From assembly GCA_963726365.1 (NCBI GenBank), contig CAVSCI010000003.1, positions 62,001-126,000 on the forward strand: a stretch of DNA of 64,000 nucleotides, read 5' to 3'. The DNA is from JAABQG01 sp963726365 (GTDB taxonomy: Bacteria > Pseudomonadota > Gammaproteobacteria > Burkholderiales > Burkholderiaceae_C). A program made the position numbers and the translations under genes. The first letter of the stretch is position 1. Every line of letters starts with the position of its first letter. Positions 34,482 through 46,374 of this stretch are shown piece after piece. Under the pieces are notes generated by a model. That model saw only the letters and a list, made by a program, of their open reading frames with translations. It had not been told where the DNA came from and did no database searches.

Positions 34482-36527
34482 ATGACCACCCTTCTCCAAA
34501 GCTTCATCGGCGGCCGCTGGATCGGCGCGCAGCCGGCCCAGGCGCTGCGCAGCGCCATCAACGGCCAGACCGTGGCCCACACCCATGCCGAGGCCATCGA
34601 CTTTGGCGAGGCGGTGGACTACGCTCGCCGCGTGGGTCTGCCGGGGCTGTTGGCGCTGGATTTCCAGCAGCGCGCCGCGCGCTTGAAGGCGCTGGCCAAG
34701 TATCTGGGGGAACGCAAGGAAGAGCTGTATGCCATCTCGGCCCACACCGGTGCCACGCGGGTGGACGGCTGGATCGACATCGAGGGCGGCTCGGGCACGC
34801 TGTTCTCCTATGCCAACGTGGGCGCGGGCGAGCTGCCCAGCGGCAACCTGATTCACGAGGGCCCGGCGCTCTCGCTGGGCAAGAAGGGCCTGTTCGGCGG
34901 CACGCACATCCTGGTGCCGCGCGGCGGCGTGGCCGTGCACATCAACGCCTTCAACTTCCCCATCTGGGGCCTGCTGGAGAAGTTCGCGCCCAGCTTCCTG
35001 GCCGGCATGCCCTGCATCGGCAAGCCCGCCACCGCCACCAGCTACCTGACCGAGGCGATGGTGCGCATCGTCAACGAGTCCGGCATCCTGCCGGCCGGCG
35101 CGCTGCAGCTGGTGATCGGCTCCACCGGCGACCTGCTGGACCGGCTGGACGGGCGCGACGTGGTCACCTTCACCGGCTCGGCCGACACCGCCGCCAAGCT
35201 GCGCGTGCACCCGAACGTGGTGCGCCACAGCATCCCGTTCAACGCCGAGGCCGACTCGCTGAACTGCGCCATCCTGGCGCCCGAGGTCACGCCGGACGAC
35301 GAGGAGTTCGACCTGTTCGTGAAGGAAGTGGTGCGCGAGATGACGGTCAAGGCCGGCCAGAAGTGCACCGCCATCCGCCGCGCCATCGTGCCGCGCCAGC
35401 ACCTCGACGCGGTGGCCGAGCGCATCGCCGCGCGGCTGGCCAAGGTGGTGGTGGGCGACCCGTCTGTCGAGGGCGTGAAGATGGGCGCGCTGGCCTCGCA
35501 CGCCCAGCAGGCCGACGTGGCCGAGCGCGTGGCGCTGCTACGCCAGGGCGCGGAAGTGGTCTACGGCGGCGGTGAGGCCTTTGCCCCGGTGGGCGAGGGC
35601 ACGGCGAACGGCGCCTTCTTCCCGCCCACGCTGCTGCTGGCGCGCAACCCGCTGGCCAACAGCGCGGTGCACGACGTGGAAGCCTTCGGCCCCGTCAGCA
35701 CGCTGATGCCTTATGACGGGGTGGAAGAAGCCTTGCAGCTGGCCGCGCGCGGCCAGGGCAGCCTGGTCTGCTCGCTGGTGACGAAGAGCCCGGAAACGGC
35801 CGCGACGATGGTACCGGCGCTGGCCGCGCTGCACGGCCGCGTGCACGTGCTGGACCGCGAATCCGCGCCTGAGTCCACCGGCCACGGCTCGCCGCTGCCG
35901 GTGCTCAAGCATGGCGGCCCGGGCCGCGCCGGTGGCGGTGAGGAACTCGGCGGCCTGCGCGCCGTCACGCATCTGCTGCAGCGCGCCGCGGTGCAGGGCT
36001 CGCCCACCATGCTGACCGCCGTGACGCGGGAGTACGTGCGCGGCGCGAAGGTGCTGGAGACCGGCGTGCACCCGTTCCGCCGCCATTTCGAGGAGATCCA
36101 GATCGGCGAGTCGCTGCTGACCGCCAGCCGCGTGATCCGCGACGAAGACGTGCACGCCTTCGGTCACCTGACCGGCGACATGTTCTACATGCACTTCGAC
36201 GACGAAGCCGCCAAGGCCTCGCCCTTCGGCCAGCGCATTGCGCACGGCTACCTGGTGCTGTCGGACGCGGCCGGCCTGTTCGTGGTGCCCGAGCCCGGCC
36301 CGGTGCTGGCCAACTACGGGCTGGACACGCTGCGCTTCGTCAAGCCGGTGGCCATCGGCGACAGCATCCAGGTTCGCCTGACCTGCAAGCGCAAGATCGA
36401 CCGCAACAGGAAAGACGCTAACGGCAACGGCCAGGGCGTGGTGGCCTGGGACGTGGAAGTGAAGAACCAGCACGGCGAGCTGGTCGCCAGCTACGACATC
36501 CTGACGCTGGTGGCGAAGAAGGGCTGA
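34482..36527 (+). CDS. paaZ: Phenylacetate ring-opening bifunctional enzyme PaaZ
   Basis: The 681-residue fusion opens the oxepin-CoA ring and oxidises the resulting semialdehyde in aerobic phenylacetate breakdown. The N-terminal aldehyde dehydrogenase (to about residue 520) has FNAEADSLNCAIL with the catalytic Glu and AGQKCTAIRRA with the catalytic Cys. The C-terminal MaoC-like hydratase has DEDVHAFGHLTGDMFYMHFD and FGQRIAHGYLVLSDAAGLF. The start ATTG/ATG at 34482 gives the usual MTTLLQSFIGGRWIG. A perfect palindrome lies upstream. The other paa genes are absent from the window, so it stands alone here. Confidence 0.95.
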   Translation: MTTLLQSFIGGRWIGAQPAQALRSAINGQTVAHTHAEAIDFGEAVDYARRVGLPGLLALDFQQRAARLKALAKYLGERKEELYAISAHTGATRVDGWIDIEGGSGTLFSYANVGAGELPSGNLIHEGPALSLGKKGLFGGTHILVPRGGVAVHINAFNFPIWGLLEKFAPSFLAGMPCIGKPATATSYLTEAMVRIVNESGILPAGALQLVIGSTGDLLDRLDGRDVVTFTGSADTAAKLRVHPNVVRHSIPFNAEADSLNCAILAPEVTPDDEEFDLFVKEVVREMTVKAGQKCTAIRRAIVPRQHLDAVAERIAARLAKVVVGDPSVEGVKMGALASHAQQADVAERVALLRQGAEVVYGGGEAFAPVGEGTANGAFFPPTLLLARNPLANSAVHDVEAFGPVSTLMPYDGVEEALQLAARGQGSLVCSLVTKSPETAATMVPALAALHGRVHVLDRESAPESTGHGSPLPVLKHGGPGRAGGGEELGGLRAVTHLLQRAAVQGSPTMLTAVTREYVRGAKVLETGVHPFRRHFEEIQIGESLLTASRVIRDEDVHAFGHLTGDMFYMHFDDEAAKASPFGQRIAHGYLVLSDAAGLFVVPEPGPVLANYGLDTLRFVKPVAIGDSIQVRLTCKRKIDRNRKDANGNGQGVVAWDVEVKNQHGELVASYDILTLVAKKG

Positions 36528-36557
36528 AAAGGCACGGGCAGCACGCGTGTCGGGCTG

Positions 36558-36607
36558 CTTCAATAGTGATAGCTAGACTCGGCCATCCGGCGCTGGTTTT
36601 TGCCAGT
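36558..36607 (-). repeat. Dispersed 51-bp element, copy 6 (after paaZ)
   Basis: On the minus strand the copy contains ACTGGC, AACCAGCGCCGGATGGCC and TAGCTATCACTATTGAAG at the family spacing. It lies between the paaZ stop and the 3' end of the MscS-family gene. Confidence 0.7.
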
Positions 36608-36627
36608 TTTCCTGATATTTTTCCGTT

Positions 36628-39040
36628 TCAGGACGGCTGGCGGGCCAGTTCCACCTGCAGCGGGCGCGTGGTGTCGAGGTGCACGTCGCGCTGCGGGAAG
36701 GCCATCGAGATGCCGCCTTCGGCAAAGCTTTTCTCGATCATGAAGCGCAGGTCGCTCATGACCACCTGTCCGCTGGTTCCGGCTTGCACGTCGATCCAGA
36801 AGTACAGCGCGAAAACCAGGTTGCTGTCACCGAAATCCTCGAACATCACCTGCGGTTCCGGACTCTTCACGACCAGCCCGTGCCGCTGCGCGCATTCCAA
36901 CATGCGCCGGGCCACCTCGTCCGTCGGCGAGCCATAGGCCACGCCGACGCGAACGATGCGCCGCACCTTCGGGTCGCTCATCGTCCAGTTGGTCACCTTG
37001 CCTTCGAGCAGGGTCGAGTTCGGCACGATGGCGGCGATGCCGTCAAAGCCCTTGATGGTGGACGAGCGCAGGTTGACTTCCGCCACCGTGCCGGTCGTGC
37101 CGTCGATATCGACGATGTCGCCGACCCGGATCTGGCGCTCCATCAGCAGGATCAGGCCGCTGATGAAGTTCTTGATGATGGTCTGGGTACCGAAGCCGAC
37201 GCCGATGGCCAGGGCGCCGCCCAGGAAGGCGAATACCGTCAGCGGAATCTTTGCGAGATTCAGCGTCAGGATCAGCAGCAAAAAGGCCACGAGCGTCAGC
37301 GCCCAGCGGCGCACGGTGCGGGCCTGGGCCGCGCCCACGCCGAAGCGGCTGATGAGCGCGCGCTCCAGACGCCGCGCGAGCCAGGCGGCCATCAGGTAGC
37401 CGAAAATGAACAGCAATACGGCGCCAACGCTCCTGCCGACGGACACGCCGCGTGAAATGGTGACTTTCTGGCCTTGCAGGTCAACCGTGTCTTCCACCGC
37501 AAACAGCTCGAAGGCCCACACGGTCCGCGCCAGGTTGGCTGCCTGGCTCCAGACCAGCGCGGCGCGCTCCTGCCAGGGCAGTTCCTGGACCGCCCGCCAA
37601 TCTCTTCGATCCAGCGGCGAAGCGTGCGATCGGTCCGGTCGATACCGTCTTCCAGCTGCTGGACGCGCAAGGCGCGCTGGCGAAGCGAGTCCGCCGCTGC
37701 GAGCTCGTACCGGGCGAGATCGGCGGACAGGCCCGGGCGCTCCTGCCGCACGGCCTGCTCCGCCAGCTCGGACTGAACGACAGACACCTCACCATTGGCA
37801 AAGGCCTTCCAGACCCGGATGCCTTCGAGCAGCTTGCGCAGCGCGGCCGTGGCTTCGCGGCGACGGTCCGCGCTGGGGGCGTTGAGGGCGTCGAAACGCC
37901 AGGTCCACATTTCCAGCGTGGCGACAGACAAGCGAATTCAGGTTGGAAAGCGTCTCGACATCGCGCCGGGCTGTCTCCAGGGCGATTCGCGATGACGCGA
38001 AGGCGCGCTTCGGCAACGTCAAGCTGGTCTTGCGAGGCCACGGGCGGGCCGAGCGCGCAACTGTTGCAGCGGCCCGCGTGGCGGCGTCGAACTCGCGTGC
38101 GCGCTGTTCCACAGCCGCCGCCGCCTGAACCGCGTCCTTTTCCAGGCGGGCCTGGCGCGCCTGCTCGATGCGGCGAACCTGGGCCATGTCTTCGGCGCTG
38201 AATCTCACCTGACCCGCAACGGCGTCGAGCTTGCGCACCAGCAGGCCCAGCTGCGCCTGCTCGACAGCGAGCTTGTCCAGCGTCCACTGCCGGTCCCGCG
38301 CGATCGCTGCCAGCGTGGCACCTTCGGCCGCCGCGGCCCACTTTGCGGCCTGGGCCCGCCAGGCGGCGGCGGGCGCCTCAGCGTCGTTGGCGGCCCGAAC
38401 CGCTTCTTCTGTGCGCCGGACCGCGGCACCGGTCAGCTTGGCGGACTCGCGCAGGCGAACCAATTCGCGCTCTGTCACGACATTCGCCGCCTGCATCGAT
38501 GCGATCTTGGTGCGGCGGACCTCGGCATCGCGGGCCCAGTCATCGACCACCAGGATCGAATACGGCGGCGTGCCGCCGGGCCCGGTCCACGCGTTGTTGA
38601 CGGCCTGCGTTGCAGCGAGTTCGGCCCGCGCCGATTCGATGCCGGCGATCGACCGGAGCTGGCCCTCGATCGCAAAGGACCATTGCCCCAGCTTGCGCTG
38701 CGCCTGAGCAACTTCGTCTGGCGTGATACCAGGGGGCGTGACAGCCGCTGTGCCGGTGTCGGCCAACTGGTCTGCTCCAGCGCCGTACCTCGGCGAGTTC
38801 GCTGGTCAGGCGTTCGCGCTCCTTCGCATCGGACAAGGGCGCATCGGCTGTGGCGCTCGCCGCACTGGCGGCAGGACTGGCGCCCCCCAGTTTCGGCAGC
38901 CCGGGAATCGACGGCAGGCCACTGGTTTGGCCAGTTGCGACAAGCGGGGCCAACAGCAGCAACACCAGGACGCAGCAGGCTGCACCGGCCCGGGCGAACG
39001 GGACGAGTCCAGGGGCAACCGACGCGAACAATCCCTTCAT
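36628..39040 (-). CDS. MscS-family mechanosensitive channel with long periplasmic N-terminus, several frameshifts
   Basis: Joined across shifts near 38780, 38070, 37930 and 37595 the product is about 800 residues. It begins with a signal peptide (VLVLLLLAPLVATGQ) and a long Ala-rich coiled-coil domain (QLRSIAGIESARAELAATQA; LRRWIEEIGG). The membrane part and MscS core follow in one intact frame: LARRLERALISRFGVGAAQA, FLGGALAIGVGFGTQTIIKN, FISGLILLMERQIRVGDIVD and IVPNSTLLEGKVTNWTMSD. The gene lies 22 bases downstream of a TPR-protein gene on the same strand. It is the second MscS-family gene in the window and is not a close copy of the first. Confidence 0.85.
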
Positions 39041-39062
39041 AGGTGGATGCTTCCGGGACGGG

Positions 39063-39575
39063 TTACTTTGCAGTGGCCCGGGCGTTGTAGTCGGCAATCG
39101 CCTTGGCGAGATCGGCGTATTCCTCACAGGTCTTGTTGCCACAAAGGGCTTCGAGCTGCACCAGATGTTTCTGCGCTTCGGCCGGTTTCTTGTCCATCAG
39201 GTAGGCCTCACCGATGTACTCATGGGCACCCTTGTGCCTGGGGTTGAGCTTGAGCGCCTCGTTGTAATGCTCGAAGGCCTTGACCAGGTCCGGATTGCTG
39301 CGCTTGCGGTAGCTGTAGCCCAGCAGGTTCTGCACGTCGGCGTTGCGCGGATCTTCCTTGGCCGCCAGGTTCAACTCGTTCAGCGCCTTGTTCCAGTCCT
39401 TGGCGTCGATCGCCTTGCGCGCGACAACCAGTCGCTCCTTGATGGTCGGTCCGGCCGGCTTGAAGGACGGGGTCTCGGTGGGTGTGTCCGCGGCGCGGGC
39501 GAACGGGGCGCCACCCAGGGCCAGGGCGGCGATCGCGAATCCCGCGAGACTGCGGACGTGGAAGCATTGGGGCAT
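39063..39575 (-). CDS. Exported TPR-repeat protein
   Basis: The 170-residue product has a signal peptide (AGFAIAALALGGAPFARAAD) and TPR helices: DAKDWNKALNELNLAAKEDP, RNADVQNLLGYSYRKR, AFEHYNEALKLNPRHKGAHE and YIGEAYLMDKKPAEAQKHLV. It ends with two cysteines (LEALCGNKTCEEYADL). TPR domains bind other proteins; the MscS-family gene 22 bases downstream is the obvious candidate partner or operon mate. It is divergent from the SYLF gene. Confidence 0.85.
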   Translation of the reverse strand: MPQCFHVRSLAGFAIAALALGGAPFARAADTPTETPSFKPAGPTIKERLVVARKAIDAKDWNKALNELNLAAKEDPRNADVQNLLGYSYRKRSNPDLVKAFEHYNEALKLNPRHKGAHEYIGEAYLMDKKPAEAQKHLVQLEALCGNKTCEEYADLAKAIADYNARATAK

Positions 39576-39690
39576 GAGGGGCTCCTGTGGCGGACGTGAA
39601 GGCGAAAGGCGTCCATTTTGCCCGGGAAAGCATTCTGGGCGGGATTGCGGGTCTGGCCTCTTCGTCGCCTGAAGGCAAGGGACTCAGAAT

Positions 39691-39718
39691 TTGACAGAGG
39701 AAGGGAAGGGTTTACACT
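39691..39718 (+). promoter_or_regulatory. Sigma-70 promoter of the SYLF gene
   Basis: TTGACA at 39691 and TACACT at 39713 are separated by 16 bp. The predicted start of transcription is about 65 bases before the ATG at 39791. Confidence 0.6.
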
Positions 39719-39790
39719 ATTTGCGTCCGGTCGGGCGATTGTCCGGCTGTGAAGACAACCCCCGAAATCGTCAACTCTTGAAAGACTGCC

Positions 39791-40348
39791 ATGAAACTCC
39801 TTAAATTCCTCGCTGCGGCGACCATGATCCTGTCATTTGCGGGTGGCAATGCGATGGCGGCCGGCGACAAGGCCGCGCAACAGGCCGAGATCCTCAAGGT
39901 CACCGCGGCAAGTATGGAAAAATTCTACAAGGCCAACCCAGCCCTCAAGGCGGAGGTGGCCAAGGCGCCCGGTTATGCGGTGTTCACCACCTATGGCCTG
40001 AGCTTCCTGGTCGGCGGTGCGGGTGGCAAGGGCGTTGCCCATAACAACGCGACGAAAAAGAACACCTTCATGGAAATGGCCCAGGCCAGCGCCGGCATCC
40101 AGGTCGGCGCCTCCGAAAGCGAGACCCTGATTGTCTTCAAGACCGCCAAGGGTCTGGATGAGTTCATCACCAAGGGCTGGTCGGGAAGCGGCGGTGGATC
40201 GATCCAGGCGGGCGCTGGCGGCACGTCAGCCGGTCCTGCCGCCGGTCAGGCGACCGACTCCATGACCTACACGCTGACGAAGAACGGCCTGAATGTCGGC
40301 ATTGCCGGTGCCGGCGCAAAGTACTGGGCTGACAAGGACCTCAACTGA
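39791..40348 (+). CDS. Exported SYLF (YSC84-like) lipid-binding domain protein
   Basis: The 185-residue product has a signal peptide (AAATMILSFAGGNAMAAG) and a domain resembling SYLF: KVTAASMEKFYKANPALKAE, VAKAPGYAVFTTYGLSFLVG, GGAGGKGVAHNNATKKNTFM and IQVGASESETLIVFKTAKGL. SYLF domains bind phosphoinositide or other lipids in eukaryotes; bacterial members are exported proteins of poorly known function. It has its own sigma-70 promoter and a very strong terminator, so it is a single-gene unit. Placement beside pssA may be chance. Confidence 0.82.
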   Translation: MKLLKFLAAATMILSFAGGNAMAAGDKAAQQAEILKVTAASMEKFYKANPALKAEVAKAPGYAVFTTYGLSFLVGGAGGKGVAHNNATKKNTFMEMAQASAGIQVGASESETLIVFKTAKGLDEFITKGWSGSGGGSIQAGAGGTSAGPAAGQATDSMTYTLTKNGLNVGIAGAGAKYWADKDLN

Positions 40349-40377
40349 TCTGCGCCTGATCAGGCAAGGACGGTGAG

Positions 40378-40418
40378 GCCCGGCCTGCAGACCCATGGTC
40401 TGCAGGCCGGGCTTTTTT
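40378..40418 (+). terminator. Strong rho-independent terminator after the SYLF gene
   Basis: A perfect 15-bp stem (GCCCGGCCTGCAGAC / GTCTGCAGGCCGGGC) with a five-base loop is followed by six T. Confidence 0.92.
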
Positions 40419-40426
40419 CTGGCGCC

Positions 40427-41053
40427 TTACAGTTTTGGAATCCGGATCCGGCTGATCATCAGCGAGCCTGAAAGGGCAAAGACCAGGACGAGGGGGTGAA
40501 GCCTGAATCCGGCCAGCAGACTTTCACCGAACCACAGGTTCGGGCCCACGGCACCGGCCGATGCCGCGAAGGCCATCAGGCCGACGAGGAAGATGGACGT
40601 CGGGATGGGCGTTCCCTCGAAGTACTTCACCTTGCCGGTTCCCTCTGACAATGCCTCGGCTGTGACGTTGTAGCGCGCCAGGCGCGAAACCCCGCAGGCG
40701 ACGAAATAGACCAGGATGGCCCGGTCCCACCCGCCCTGCATGCCGATGCCATAGGCAATGATGGCCGGCGCCACGCCGAACGAGATGACATCGGCCAGCG
40801 AATCGAGTTCCCGGCCCAGTGAAGAAGAGGTCTGCCGCCAGCGGGCGATGCGACCGTCCAGCACGTCAAAGATCAGGGCCGCCAGGACCAGCGCACACGC
40901 GAAGTAGATGTGCAACACGTCCTTGACCTGGAGGTAGGTCATGGTCGAGAACAGCGCACCTGTGCCGCACACCGCATTGCCGAGCGTGAACCAGTCCGCG
41001 AGGTGGAACTCGCGAATCATTGCGAACGGCTTGTTGGGGCGGTGTTTTGTCAT
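40427..41053 (-). CDS. pssA: CDP-diacylglycerol--serine O-phosphatidyltransferase
   Basis: The 208-residue integral membrane enzyme makes phosphatidylserine, the precursor of phosphatidylethanolamine. The CDP-alcohol phosphotransferase motif DG-x2-AR-x8-G-x3-D-x3-D is complete in DGRIARWRQTSSSLGRELD followed by SLAD. Several TM helices follow (IIAYGIGMQGGWDRAILVYF; PLVLVFALSGSLMISRIRI). Its length is near that of the short bacterial PssA class. It is convergent with the SYLF gene, with that terminator between them. Confidence 0.93.
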   Translation of the reverse strand: MTKHRPNKPFAMIREFHLADWFTLGNAVCGTGALFSTMTYLQVKDVLHIYFACALVLAALIFDVLDGRIARWRQTSSSLGRELDSLADVISFGVAPAIIAYGIGMQGGWDRAILVYFVACGVSRLARYNVTAEALSEGTGKVKYFEGTPIPTSIFLVGLMAFAASAGAVGPNLWFGESLLAGFRLHPLVLVFALSGSLMISRIRIPKL

Positions 41054-41214
41054 TGTGGGCAGGTCTTCCGGGGCGAATCGGTCAATGCGGCGCGGGGTGA
41101 AAGCCCTGGCGCCGAAACTCTGCCCAGTTTAATCGCGCGGACCGGTTCGGTCCATTGAGATGAGGCGTTTTTGTTCAACCGGCTGTGTCCAACTGACACC
41201 GGGAATGGACCGCC

Positions 41215-41244
41215 AAAAAAACAAGGGGCCCGATGGGCCCCTTG
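41215..41244 (-). terminator. Rho-independent terminator of the repeat-containing secreted protein gene
   Basis: The perfect 10-bp stem CAAGGGGCCC / GGGCCCCTTG with loop GAT is followed on the minus strand by TGTTTTTT. Confidence 0.9.
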
Positions 41245-41269
41245 CTGGTTTACTGACGAAAGTCAGGAA

Positions 41270-41656
41270 TTACTTCTTCGGAGCGCCCGGATCTTTGTCG
41301 ATCGTGCCGGCCTTGTTGGCGGCAGCCGCGTCGGCCTTCACGTCGGCGCGTTTCGTTTCGCCCTTGGAAGGTGCCTTCACTTTGCCAGAACCGTCGGCGT
41401 CAGGCTTGTCCAGAGCGCCGCCCTTGTTGGCCGCAGCGGTTTCTGCCTTCACGTCAGCACGGGTCTTGTCCGACTTGGCGGGCTTGGCCACGGTGGAACC
41501 GGCGGTGTCCGGGTTCGGGATCTTGCCGGCCTTGTTGGCGGCAGCCGTTTCGGCTTTCACTTCGGCGCGGGTGGGTGCGGAAGCAGCGGGCGTCTGGGCT
41601 TGAGCAACCATCGAAGCGCCGGCGATCAGGGCGAGCAGAGTCAGTTTGAATTTCAT
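41270..41656 (-). CDS. Small secreted protein with three internal repeats
   Basis: The 128-residue product has a signal peptide (LTLLALIAGASMVAQAQ). The mature part is three tandem units of about 33-36 residues, each starting TRAEVKAETAAANKAG or a close variant (TRADVKAETAAANKGG; KRADVKADAAAANKAG), then a Pro/Asp/Lys-rich spacer. The composition is Ala/Lys/Asp with no cysteine or catalytic motif, so it is probably helical and disordered in part. A promoter and a strong terminator frame it as a single gene. I do not know its function. Confidence 0.75.
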   Translation of the reverse strand: MKFKLTLLALIAGASMVAQAQTPAASAPTRAEVKAETAAANKAGKIPNPDTAGSTVAKPAKSDKTRADVKAETAAANKGGALDKPDADGSGKVKAPSKGETKRADVKADAAAANKAGTIDKDPGAPKK

Positions 41657-41699
41657 TTGATTTCCTTGAATAGTGGGCTAGAGGACTTGAACACCCTTA

Positions 41700-41728
41700 T
41701 CCATAATGGCTATCGGGTCCTACCTCAA
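41700..41728 (-). promoter_or_regulatory. Possible sigma-70 promoter of the repeat-containing secreted protein
   Basis: On the minus strand TTGAGG and TATGGA are 17 bp apart, ending about 44 bases before the start at 41656. Confidence 0.45.
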
Positions 41729-41784
41729 CGTCGCACTTTAGCAAACCGTTTACAGGCTGTCCAAGTTTTCCCTAGGGTTTGCAC

Positions 41785-44211
<2,427 letters not shown>

Positions 44212-44436
44212 GAAAAAACCTCAGTACATCAAAACAGACAAGTAAATCAAGGCGCCGAAAATTCCCGGCGCGGGTGACAGAAGACCGGTCCGCAGGGACC
44301 CATCCTCAAAGGCAAGATGGATGGGCGAACATTTGGTATGCAGTCCTTGCGGGGAGAGGGGCCCGTCGTGCGCTGAATGGCATCGGTTGGCCGGATCCGG
44401 AGGTGCTGCTGTCGCTCTTGCCTGGTTGAACCATAC

Positions 44437-44465
44437 ATTATAGCGTCCAGCGGGATTTCAAGTCA
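44437..44465 (-). promoter_or_regulatory. Candidate rpoD promoter in the dnaG-rpoD gap
   Basis: On the minus strand a consensus TATAAT lies 17 bp after TGACTT, about 226 bases before the rpoD start. The rest of the 300-base gap (44212-44511) shows no other feature I can support. Confidence 0.55.
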
Positions 44466-44511
44466 GGGGTCGACGGCGTGGCCGGCGCCCTTGCCGCGCA
44501 CCTTGTCTGCC

Positions 44512-46374
44512 CTATTCGGGCGCCCGGACGGCTGACAGGAGGCGCCTGCGCTCATGCAGCGAGCGGTAGCGCTCCAGCGCCCCGGGGTCGGTCGCAGATT
44601 CCGCCAGGGCTTCGGTTTCGAGCTGCTTGAGCCGGTCGACCAGCATCAGGTCGAGCAGCGCGCGCAGTTCGCGGGCCGCTTCGCCGCGTTCTACCGGTTC
44701 GTCGGCCTGCGGGCCGGACATCAATTTCAGTGCCAGCGCTTCGAATTCGCTGCCACGCATGTCATCGTGCAAGGCGCCCCAGGCCAGCGGCCCGTGGTCG
44801 TGGAACTGGCTGTCGAGCCAGACAAACAGTCCGCCGTGGGGTGCGGGCAGCTCGCACAGCATCGCGTGGTCTTCGTGCGACAGGGCGTCCCACGCGGCCA
44901 TGTTGGACAGCAGCAGGCGCGCCGCATGATCGGCTCGGCTTGCCGGCCGCGTCCGACCGGTCAAACGGGGGGCTGGTGCACTTTTCTTGAATGAATTTGA
45001 CCATTCCCCAGCGTCCGATGGCCCCGGGTAGCTATTCTTTTGATACTTTTTTCCCGCCGTCGCCGGGGGCTTGGCAGGCTTGCCGCTCCAGACTTCAGAG
45101 AGCTCCCGCGTGTTCAGTTGCACCAGCTCGGCGATGTCGCCGAGCAGTTGCAGCTTGAGTGCCCCGTCGGGCAAGGCGGTCCAGAGGGGCTTGGCATTGC
45201 TGGCCAGGTGCGCGCGACCCTCGGCGGTGGTCAGGTCGCAACCGTCGCCGGCGGCCTCGATCAGGAAGCGCGACAGCGGCACGGCCTCGCTCACATAGCG
45301 CGCAAAGGCCTCGTTGCCGAACTCGCGGATGAAGCTGTCCGGGTCGTGTTCGGCCGGCAGGAACAGGAACTTCACCGATCGCACATCCGTGGCGTGGGGC
45401 AGGGCGCCGTCGAGCGCCTTGCGCGCCGCGCGCCGGCCCGCGGCGTCGCCGTCAAAGCTGAACACCACCGCGTCGGTGAAACGGAACAGTTTTTGCACAT
45501 GCTCCGGCGTGCAGGCCGTGCCCAGCGTGGCCACGGCGTTGGGAAACCCGAGCTGCGCCAGCGCCACCACGTCCATGTAGCCCTCGGTCACCAGCACGTA
45601 GCCGGCGTCGCGCAGTGCATGGCGCGCCTCGTACAGGCCATAGAGTTCGCGGCCCTTGTGGAACACCGGGGTTTCGGGCGAATTCAGGTATTTGGGCTTT
45701 TCATCGCCGAGCACGCGTCCGCCAAAGCCGATGCACTCGCCCTTGACGTTGCGGATCGGGAACATGATGCGGTCGCGGAAGCGGTCGTAGCGCTTGTCGT
45801 CCTCCTCGTTGACGATCACCAGCCCGCTCTCGGCCAGCAGCGGGTCGTCGTAGTTCGGGAACACGCTGGCCAGCGAGCGCCAGCCCTCGGGCGCATAGCC
45901 CAGGCCGAACTGCTTCGCGACTTCGCCCGACAGGCCGCGGCCCTTCAGGTAGTCGATGGCCCGGGGCGAGGTCTTCAGTTGCTTGCGGTAGGCATCGCCG
46001 GCTTTTTCCAGCACGTCGGTCAGCGTGGCCTGTTTCTGGCGCTGCTCGGCGGCGCGCTCGCGCTCCTGCGGCGAGGCGTCGTCCTCGGGAACCTGCATGC
46101 CGTATTGCTGGGCCAGGTCCTTGACCGCTTCCACGAAGGTCATGCCCGCATGGTCCATCAGGAAGCTGATGGCGTTGCCATTCTTGCCGCAGCCGAAGCA
46201 ATGGTAGAACTGCTTGGTGGGGCTCACGCTGAAACTGGGTGACTTCTCCCCATGGAACGGGCACAGGCCCATGAAATTGGCGCCACCCTTCTTGAGCTGC
46301 ACGTAGCGGCCCACGATTTCGACGACGTCGGCGCGGGCAAGCAGCTCCTGGATGAAGGTCTGGGGAATGGTCAC
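44512..46374 (-). CDS. dnaG: DNA primase
   Basis: The 620-residue primase starts with GTG at 46374 (TIPQTFIQELLARADVVEIV). It has the CHC2 zinc finger (CPFHGEKSPSFSV, then YHCFGCGKNGNAI), the catalytic core and TOPRIM motifs (VTEGYMDVVALAQLG; VFSFDGDAAGRRAARKAL), and a C-terminal DnaB-binding domain after about residue 465. Residues about 443-460, in the linker between core and helicase-binding domain, are encoded by a copy of the dispersed 51-bp element in reverse sense. It is divergent from the acyl-CoA synthetase gene across 102 bases. rpsU, often upstream in other species, is not here. Confidence 0.97.
   Translation of the reverse strand: MTIPQTFIQELLARADVVEIVGRYVQLKKGGANFMGLCPFHGEKSPSFSVSPTKQFYHCFGCGKNGNAISFLMDHAGMTFVEAVKDLAQQYGMQVPEDDASPQERERAAEQRQKQATLTDVLEKAGDAYRKQLKTSPRAIDYLKGRGLSGEVAKQFGLGYAPEGWRSLASVFPNYDDPLLAESGLVIVNEEDDKRYDRFRDRIMFPIRNVKGECIGFGGRVLGDEKPKYLNSPETPVFHKGRELYGLYEARHALRDAGYVLVTEGYMDVVALAQLGFPNAVATLGTACTPEHVQKLFRFTDAVVFSFDGDAAGRRAARKALDGALPHATDVRSVKFLFLPAEHDPDSFIREFGNEAFARYVSEAVPLSRFLIEAAGDGCDLTTAEGRAHLASNAKPLWTALPDGALKLQLLGDIAELVQLNTRELSEVWSGKPAKPPATAGKKYQKNSYPGPSDAGEWSNSFKKSAPAPRLTGRTRPASRADHAARLLLSNMAAWDALSHEDHAMLCELPAPHGGLFVWLDSQFHDHGPLAWGALHDDMRGSEFEALALKLMSGPQADEPVERGEAARELRALLDLMLVDRLKQLETEALAESATDPGALERYRSLHERRRLLSAVRAPE
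44996..45046 (+). repeat. Dispersed 51-bp element, copy 7 (inside dnaG)
   Basis: The copy contains TTTGACC, TTCCCCAGCGTCCGATGGCC and TAGCTATTCTTTTGATAC at the family spacing. In dnaG it is read from the opposite strand and yields a Lys/Ser/Tyr/Gly-rich linker segment. Confidence 0.8.
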
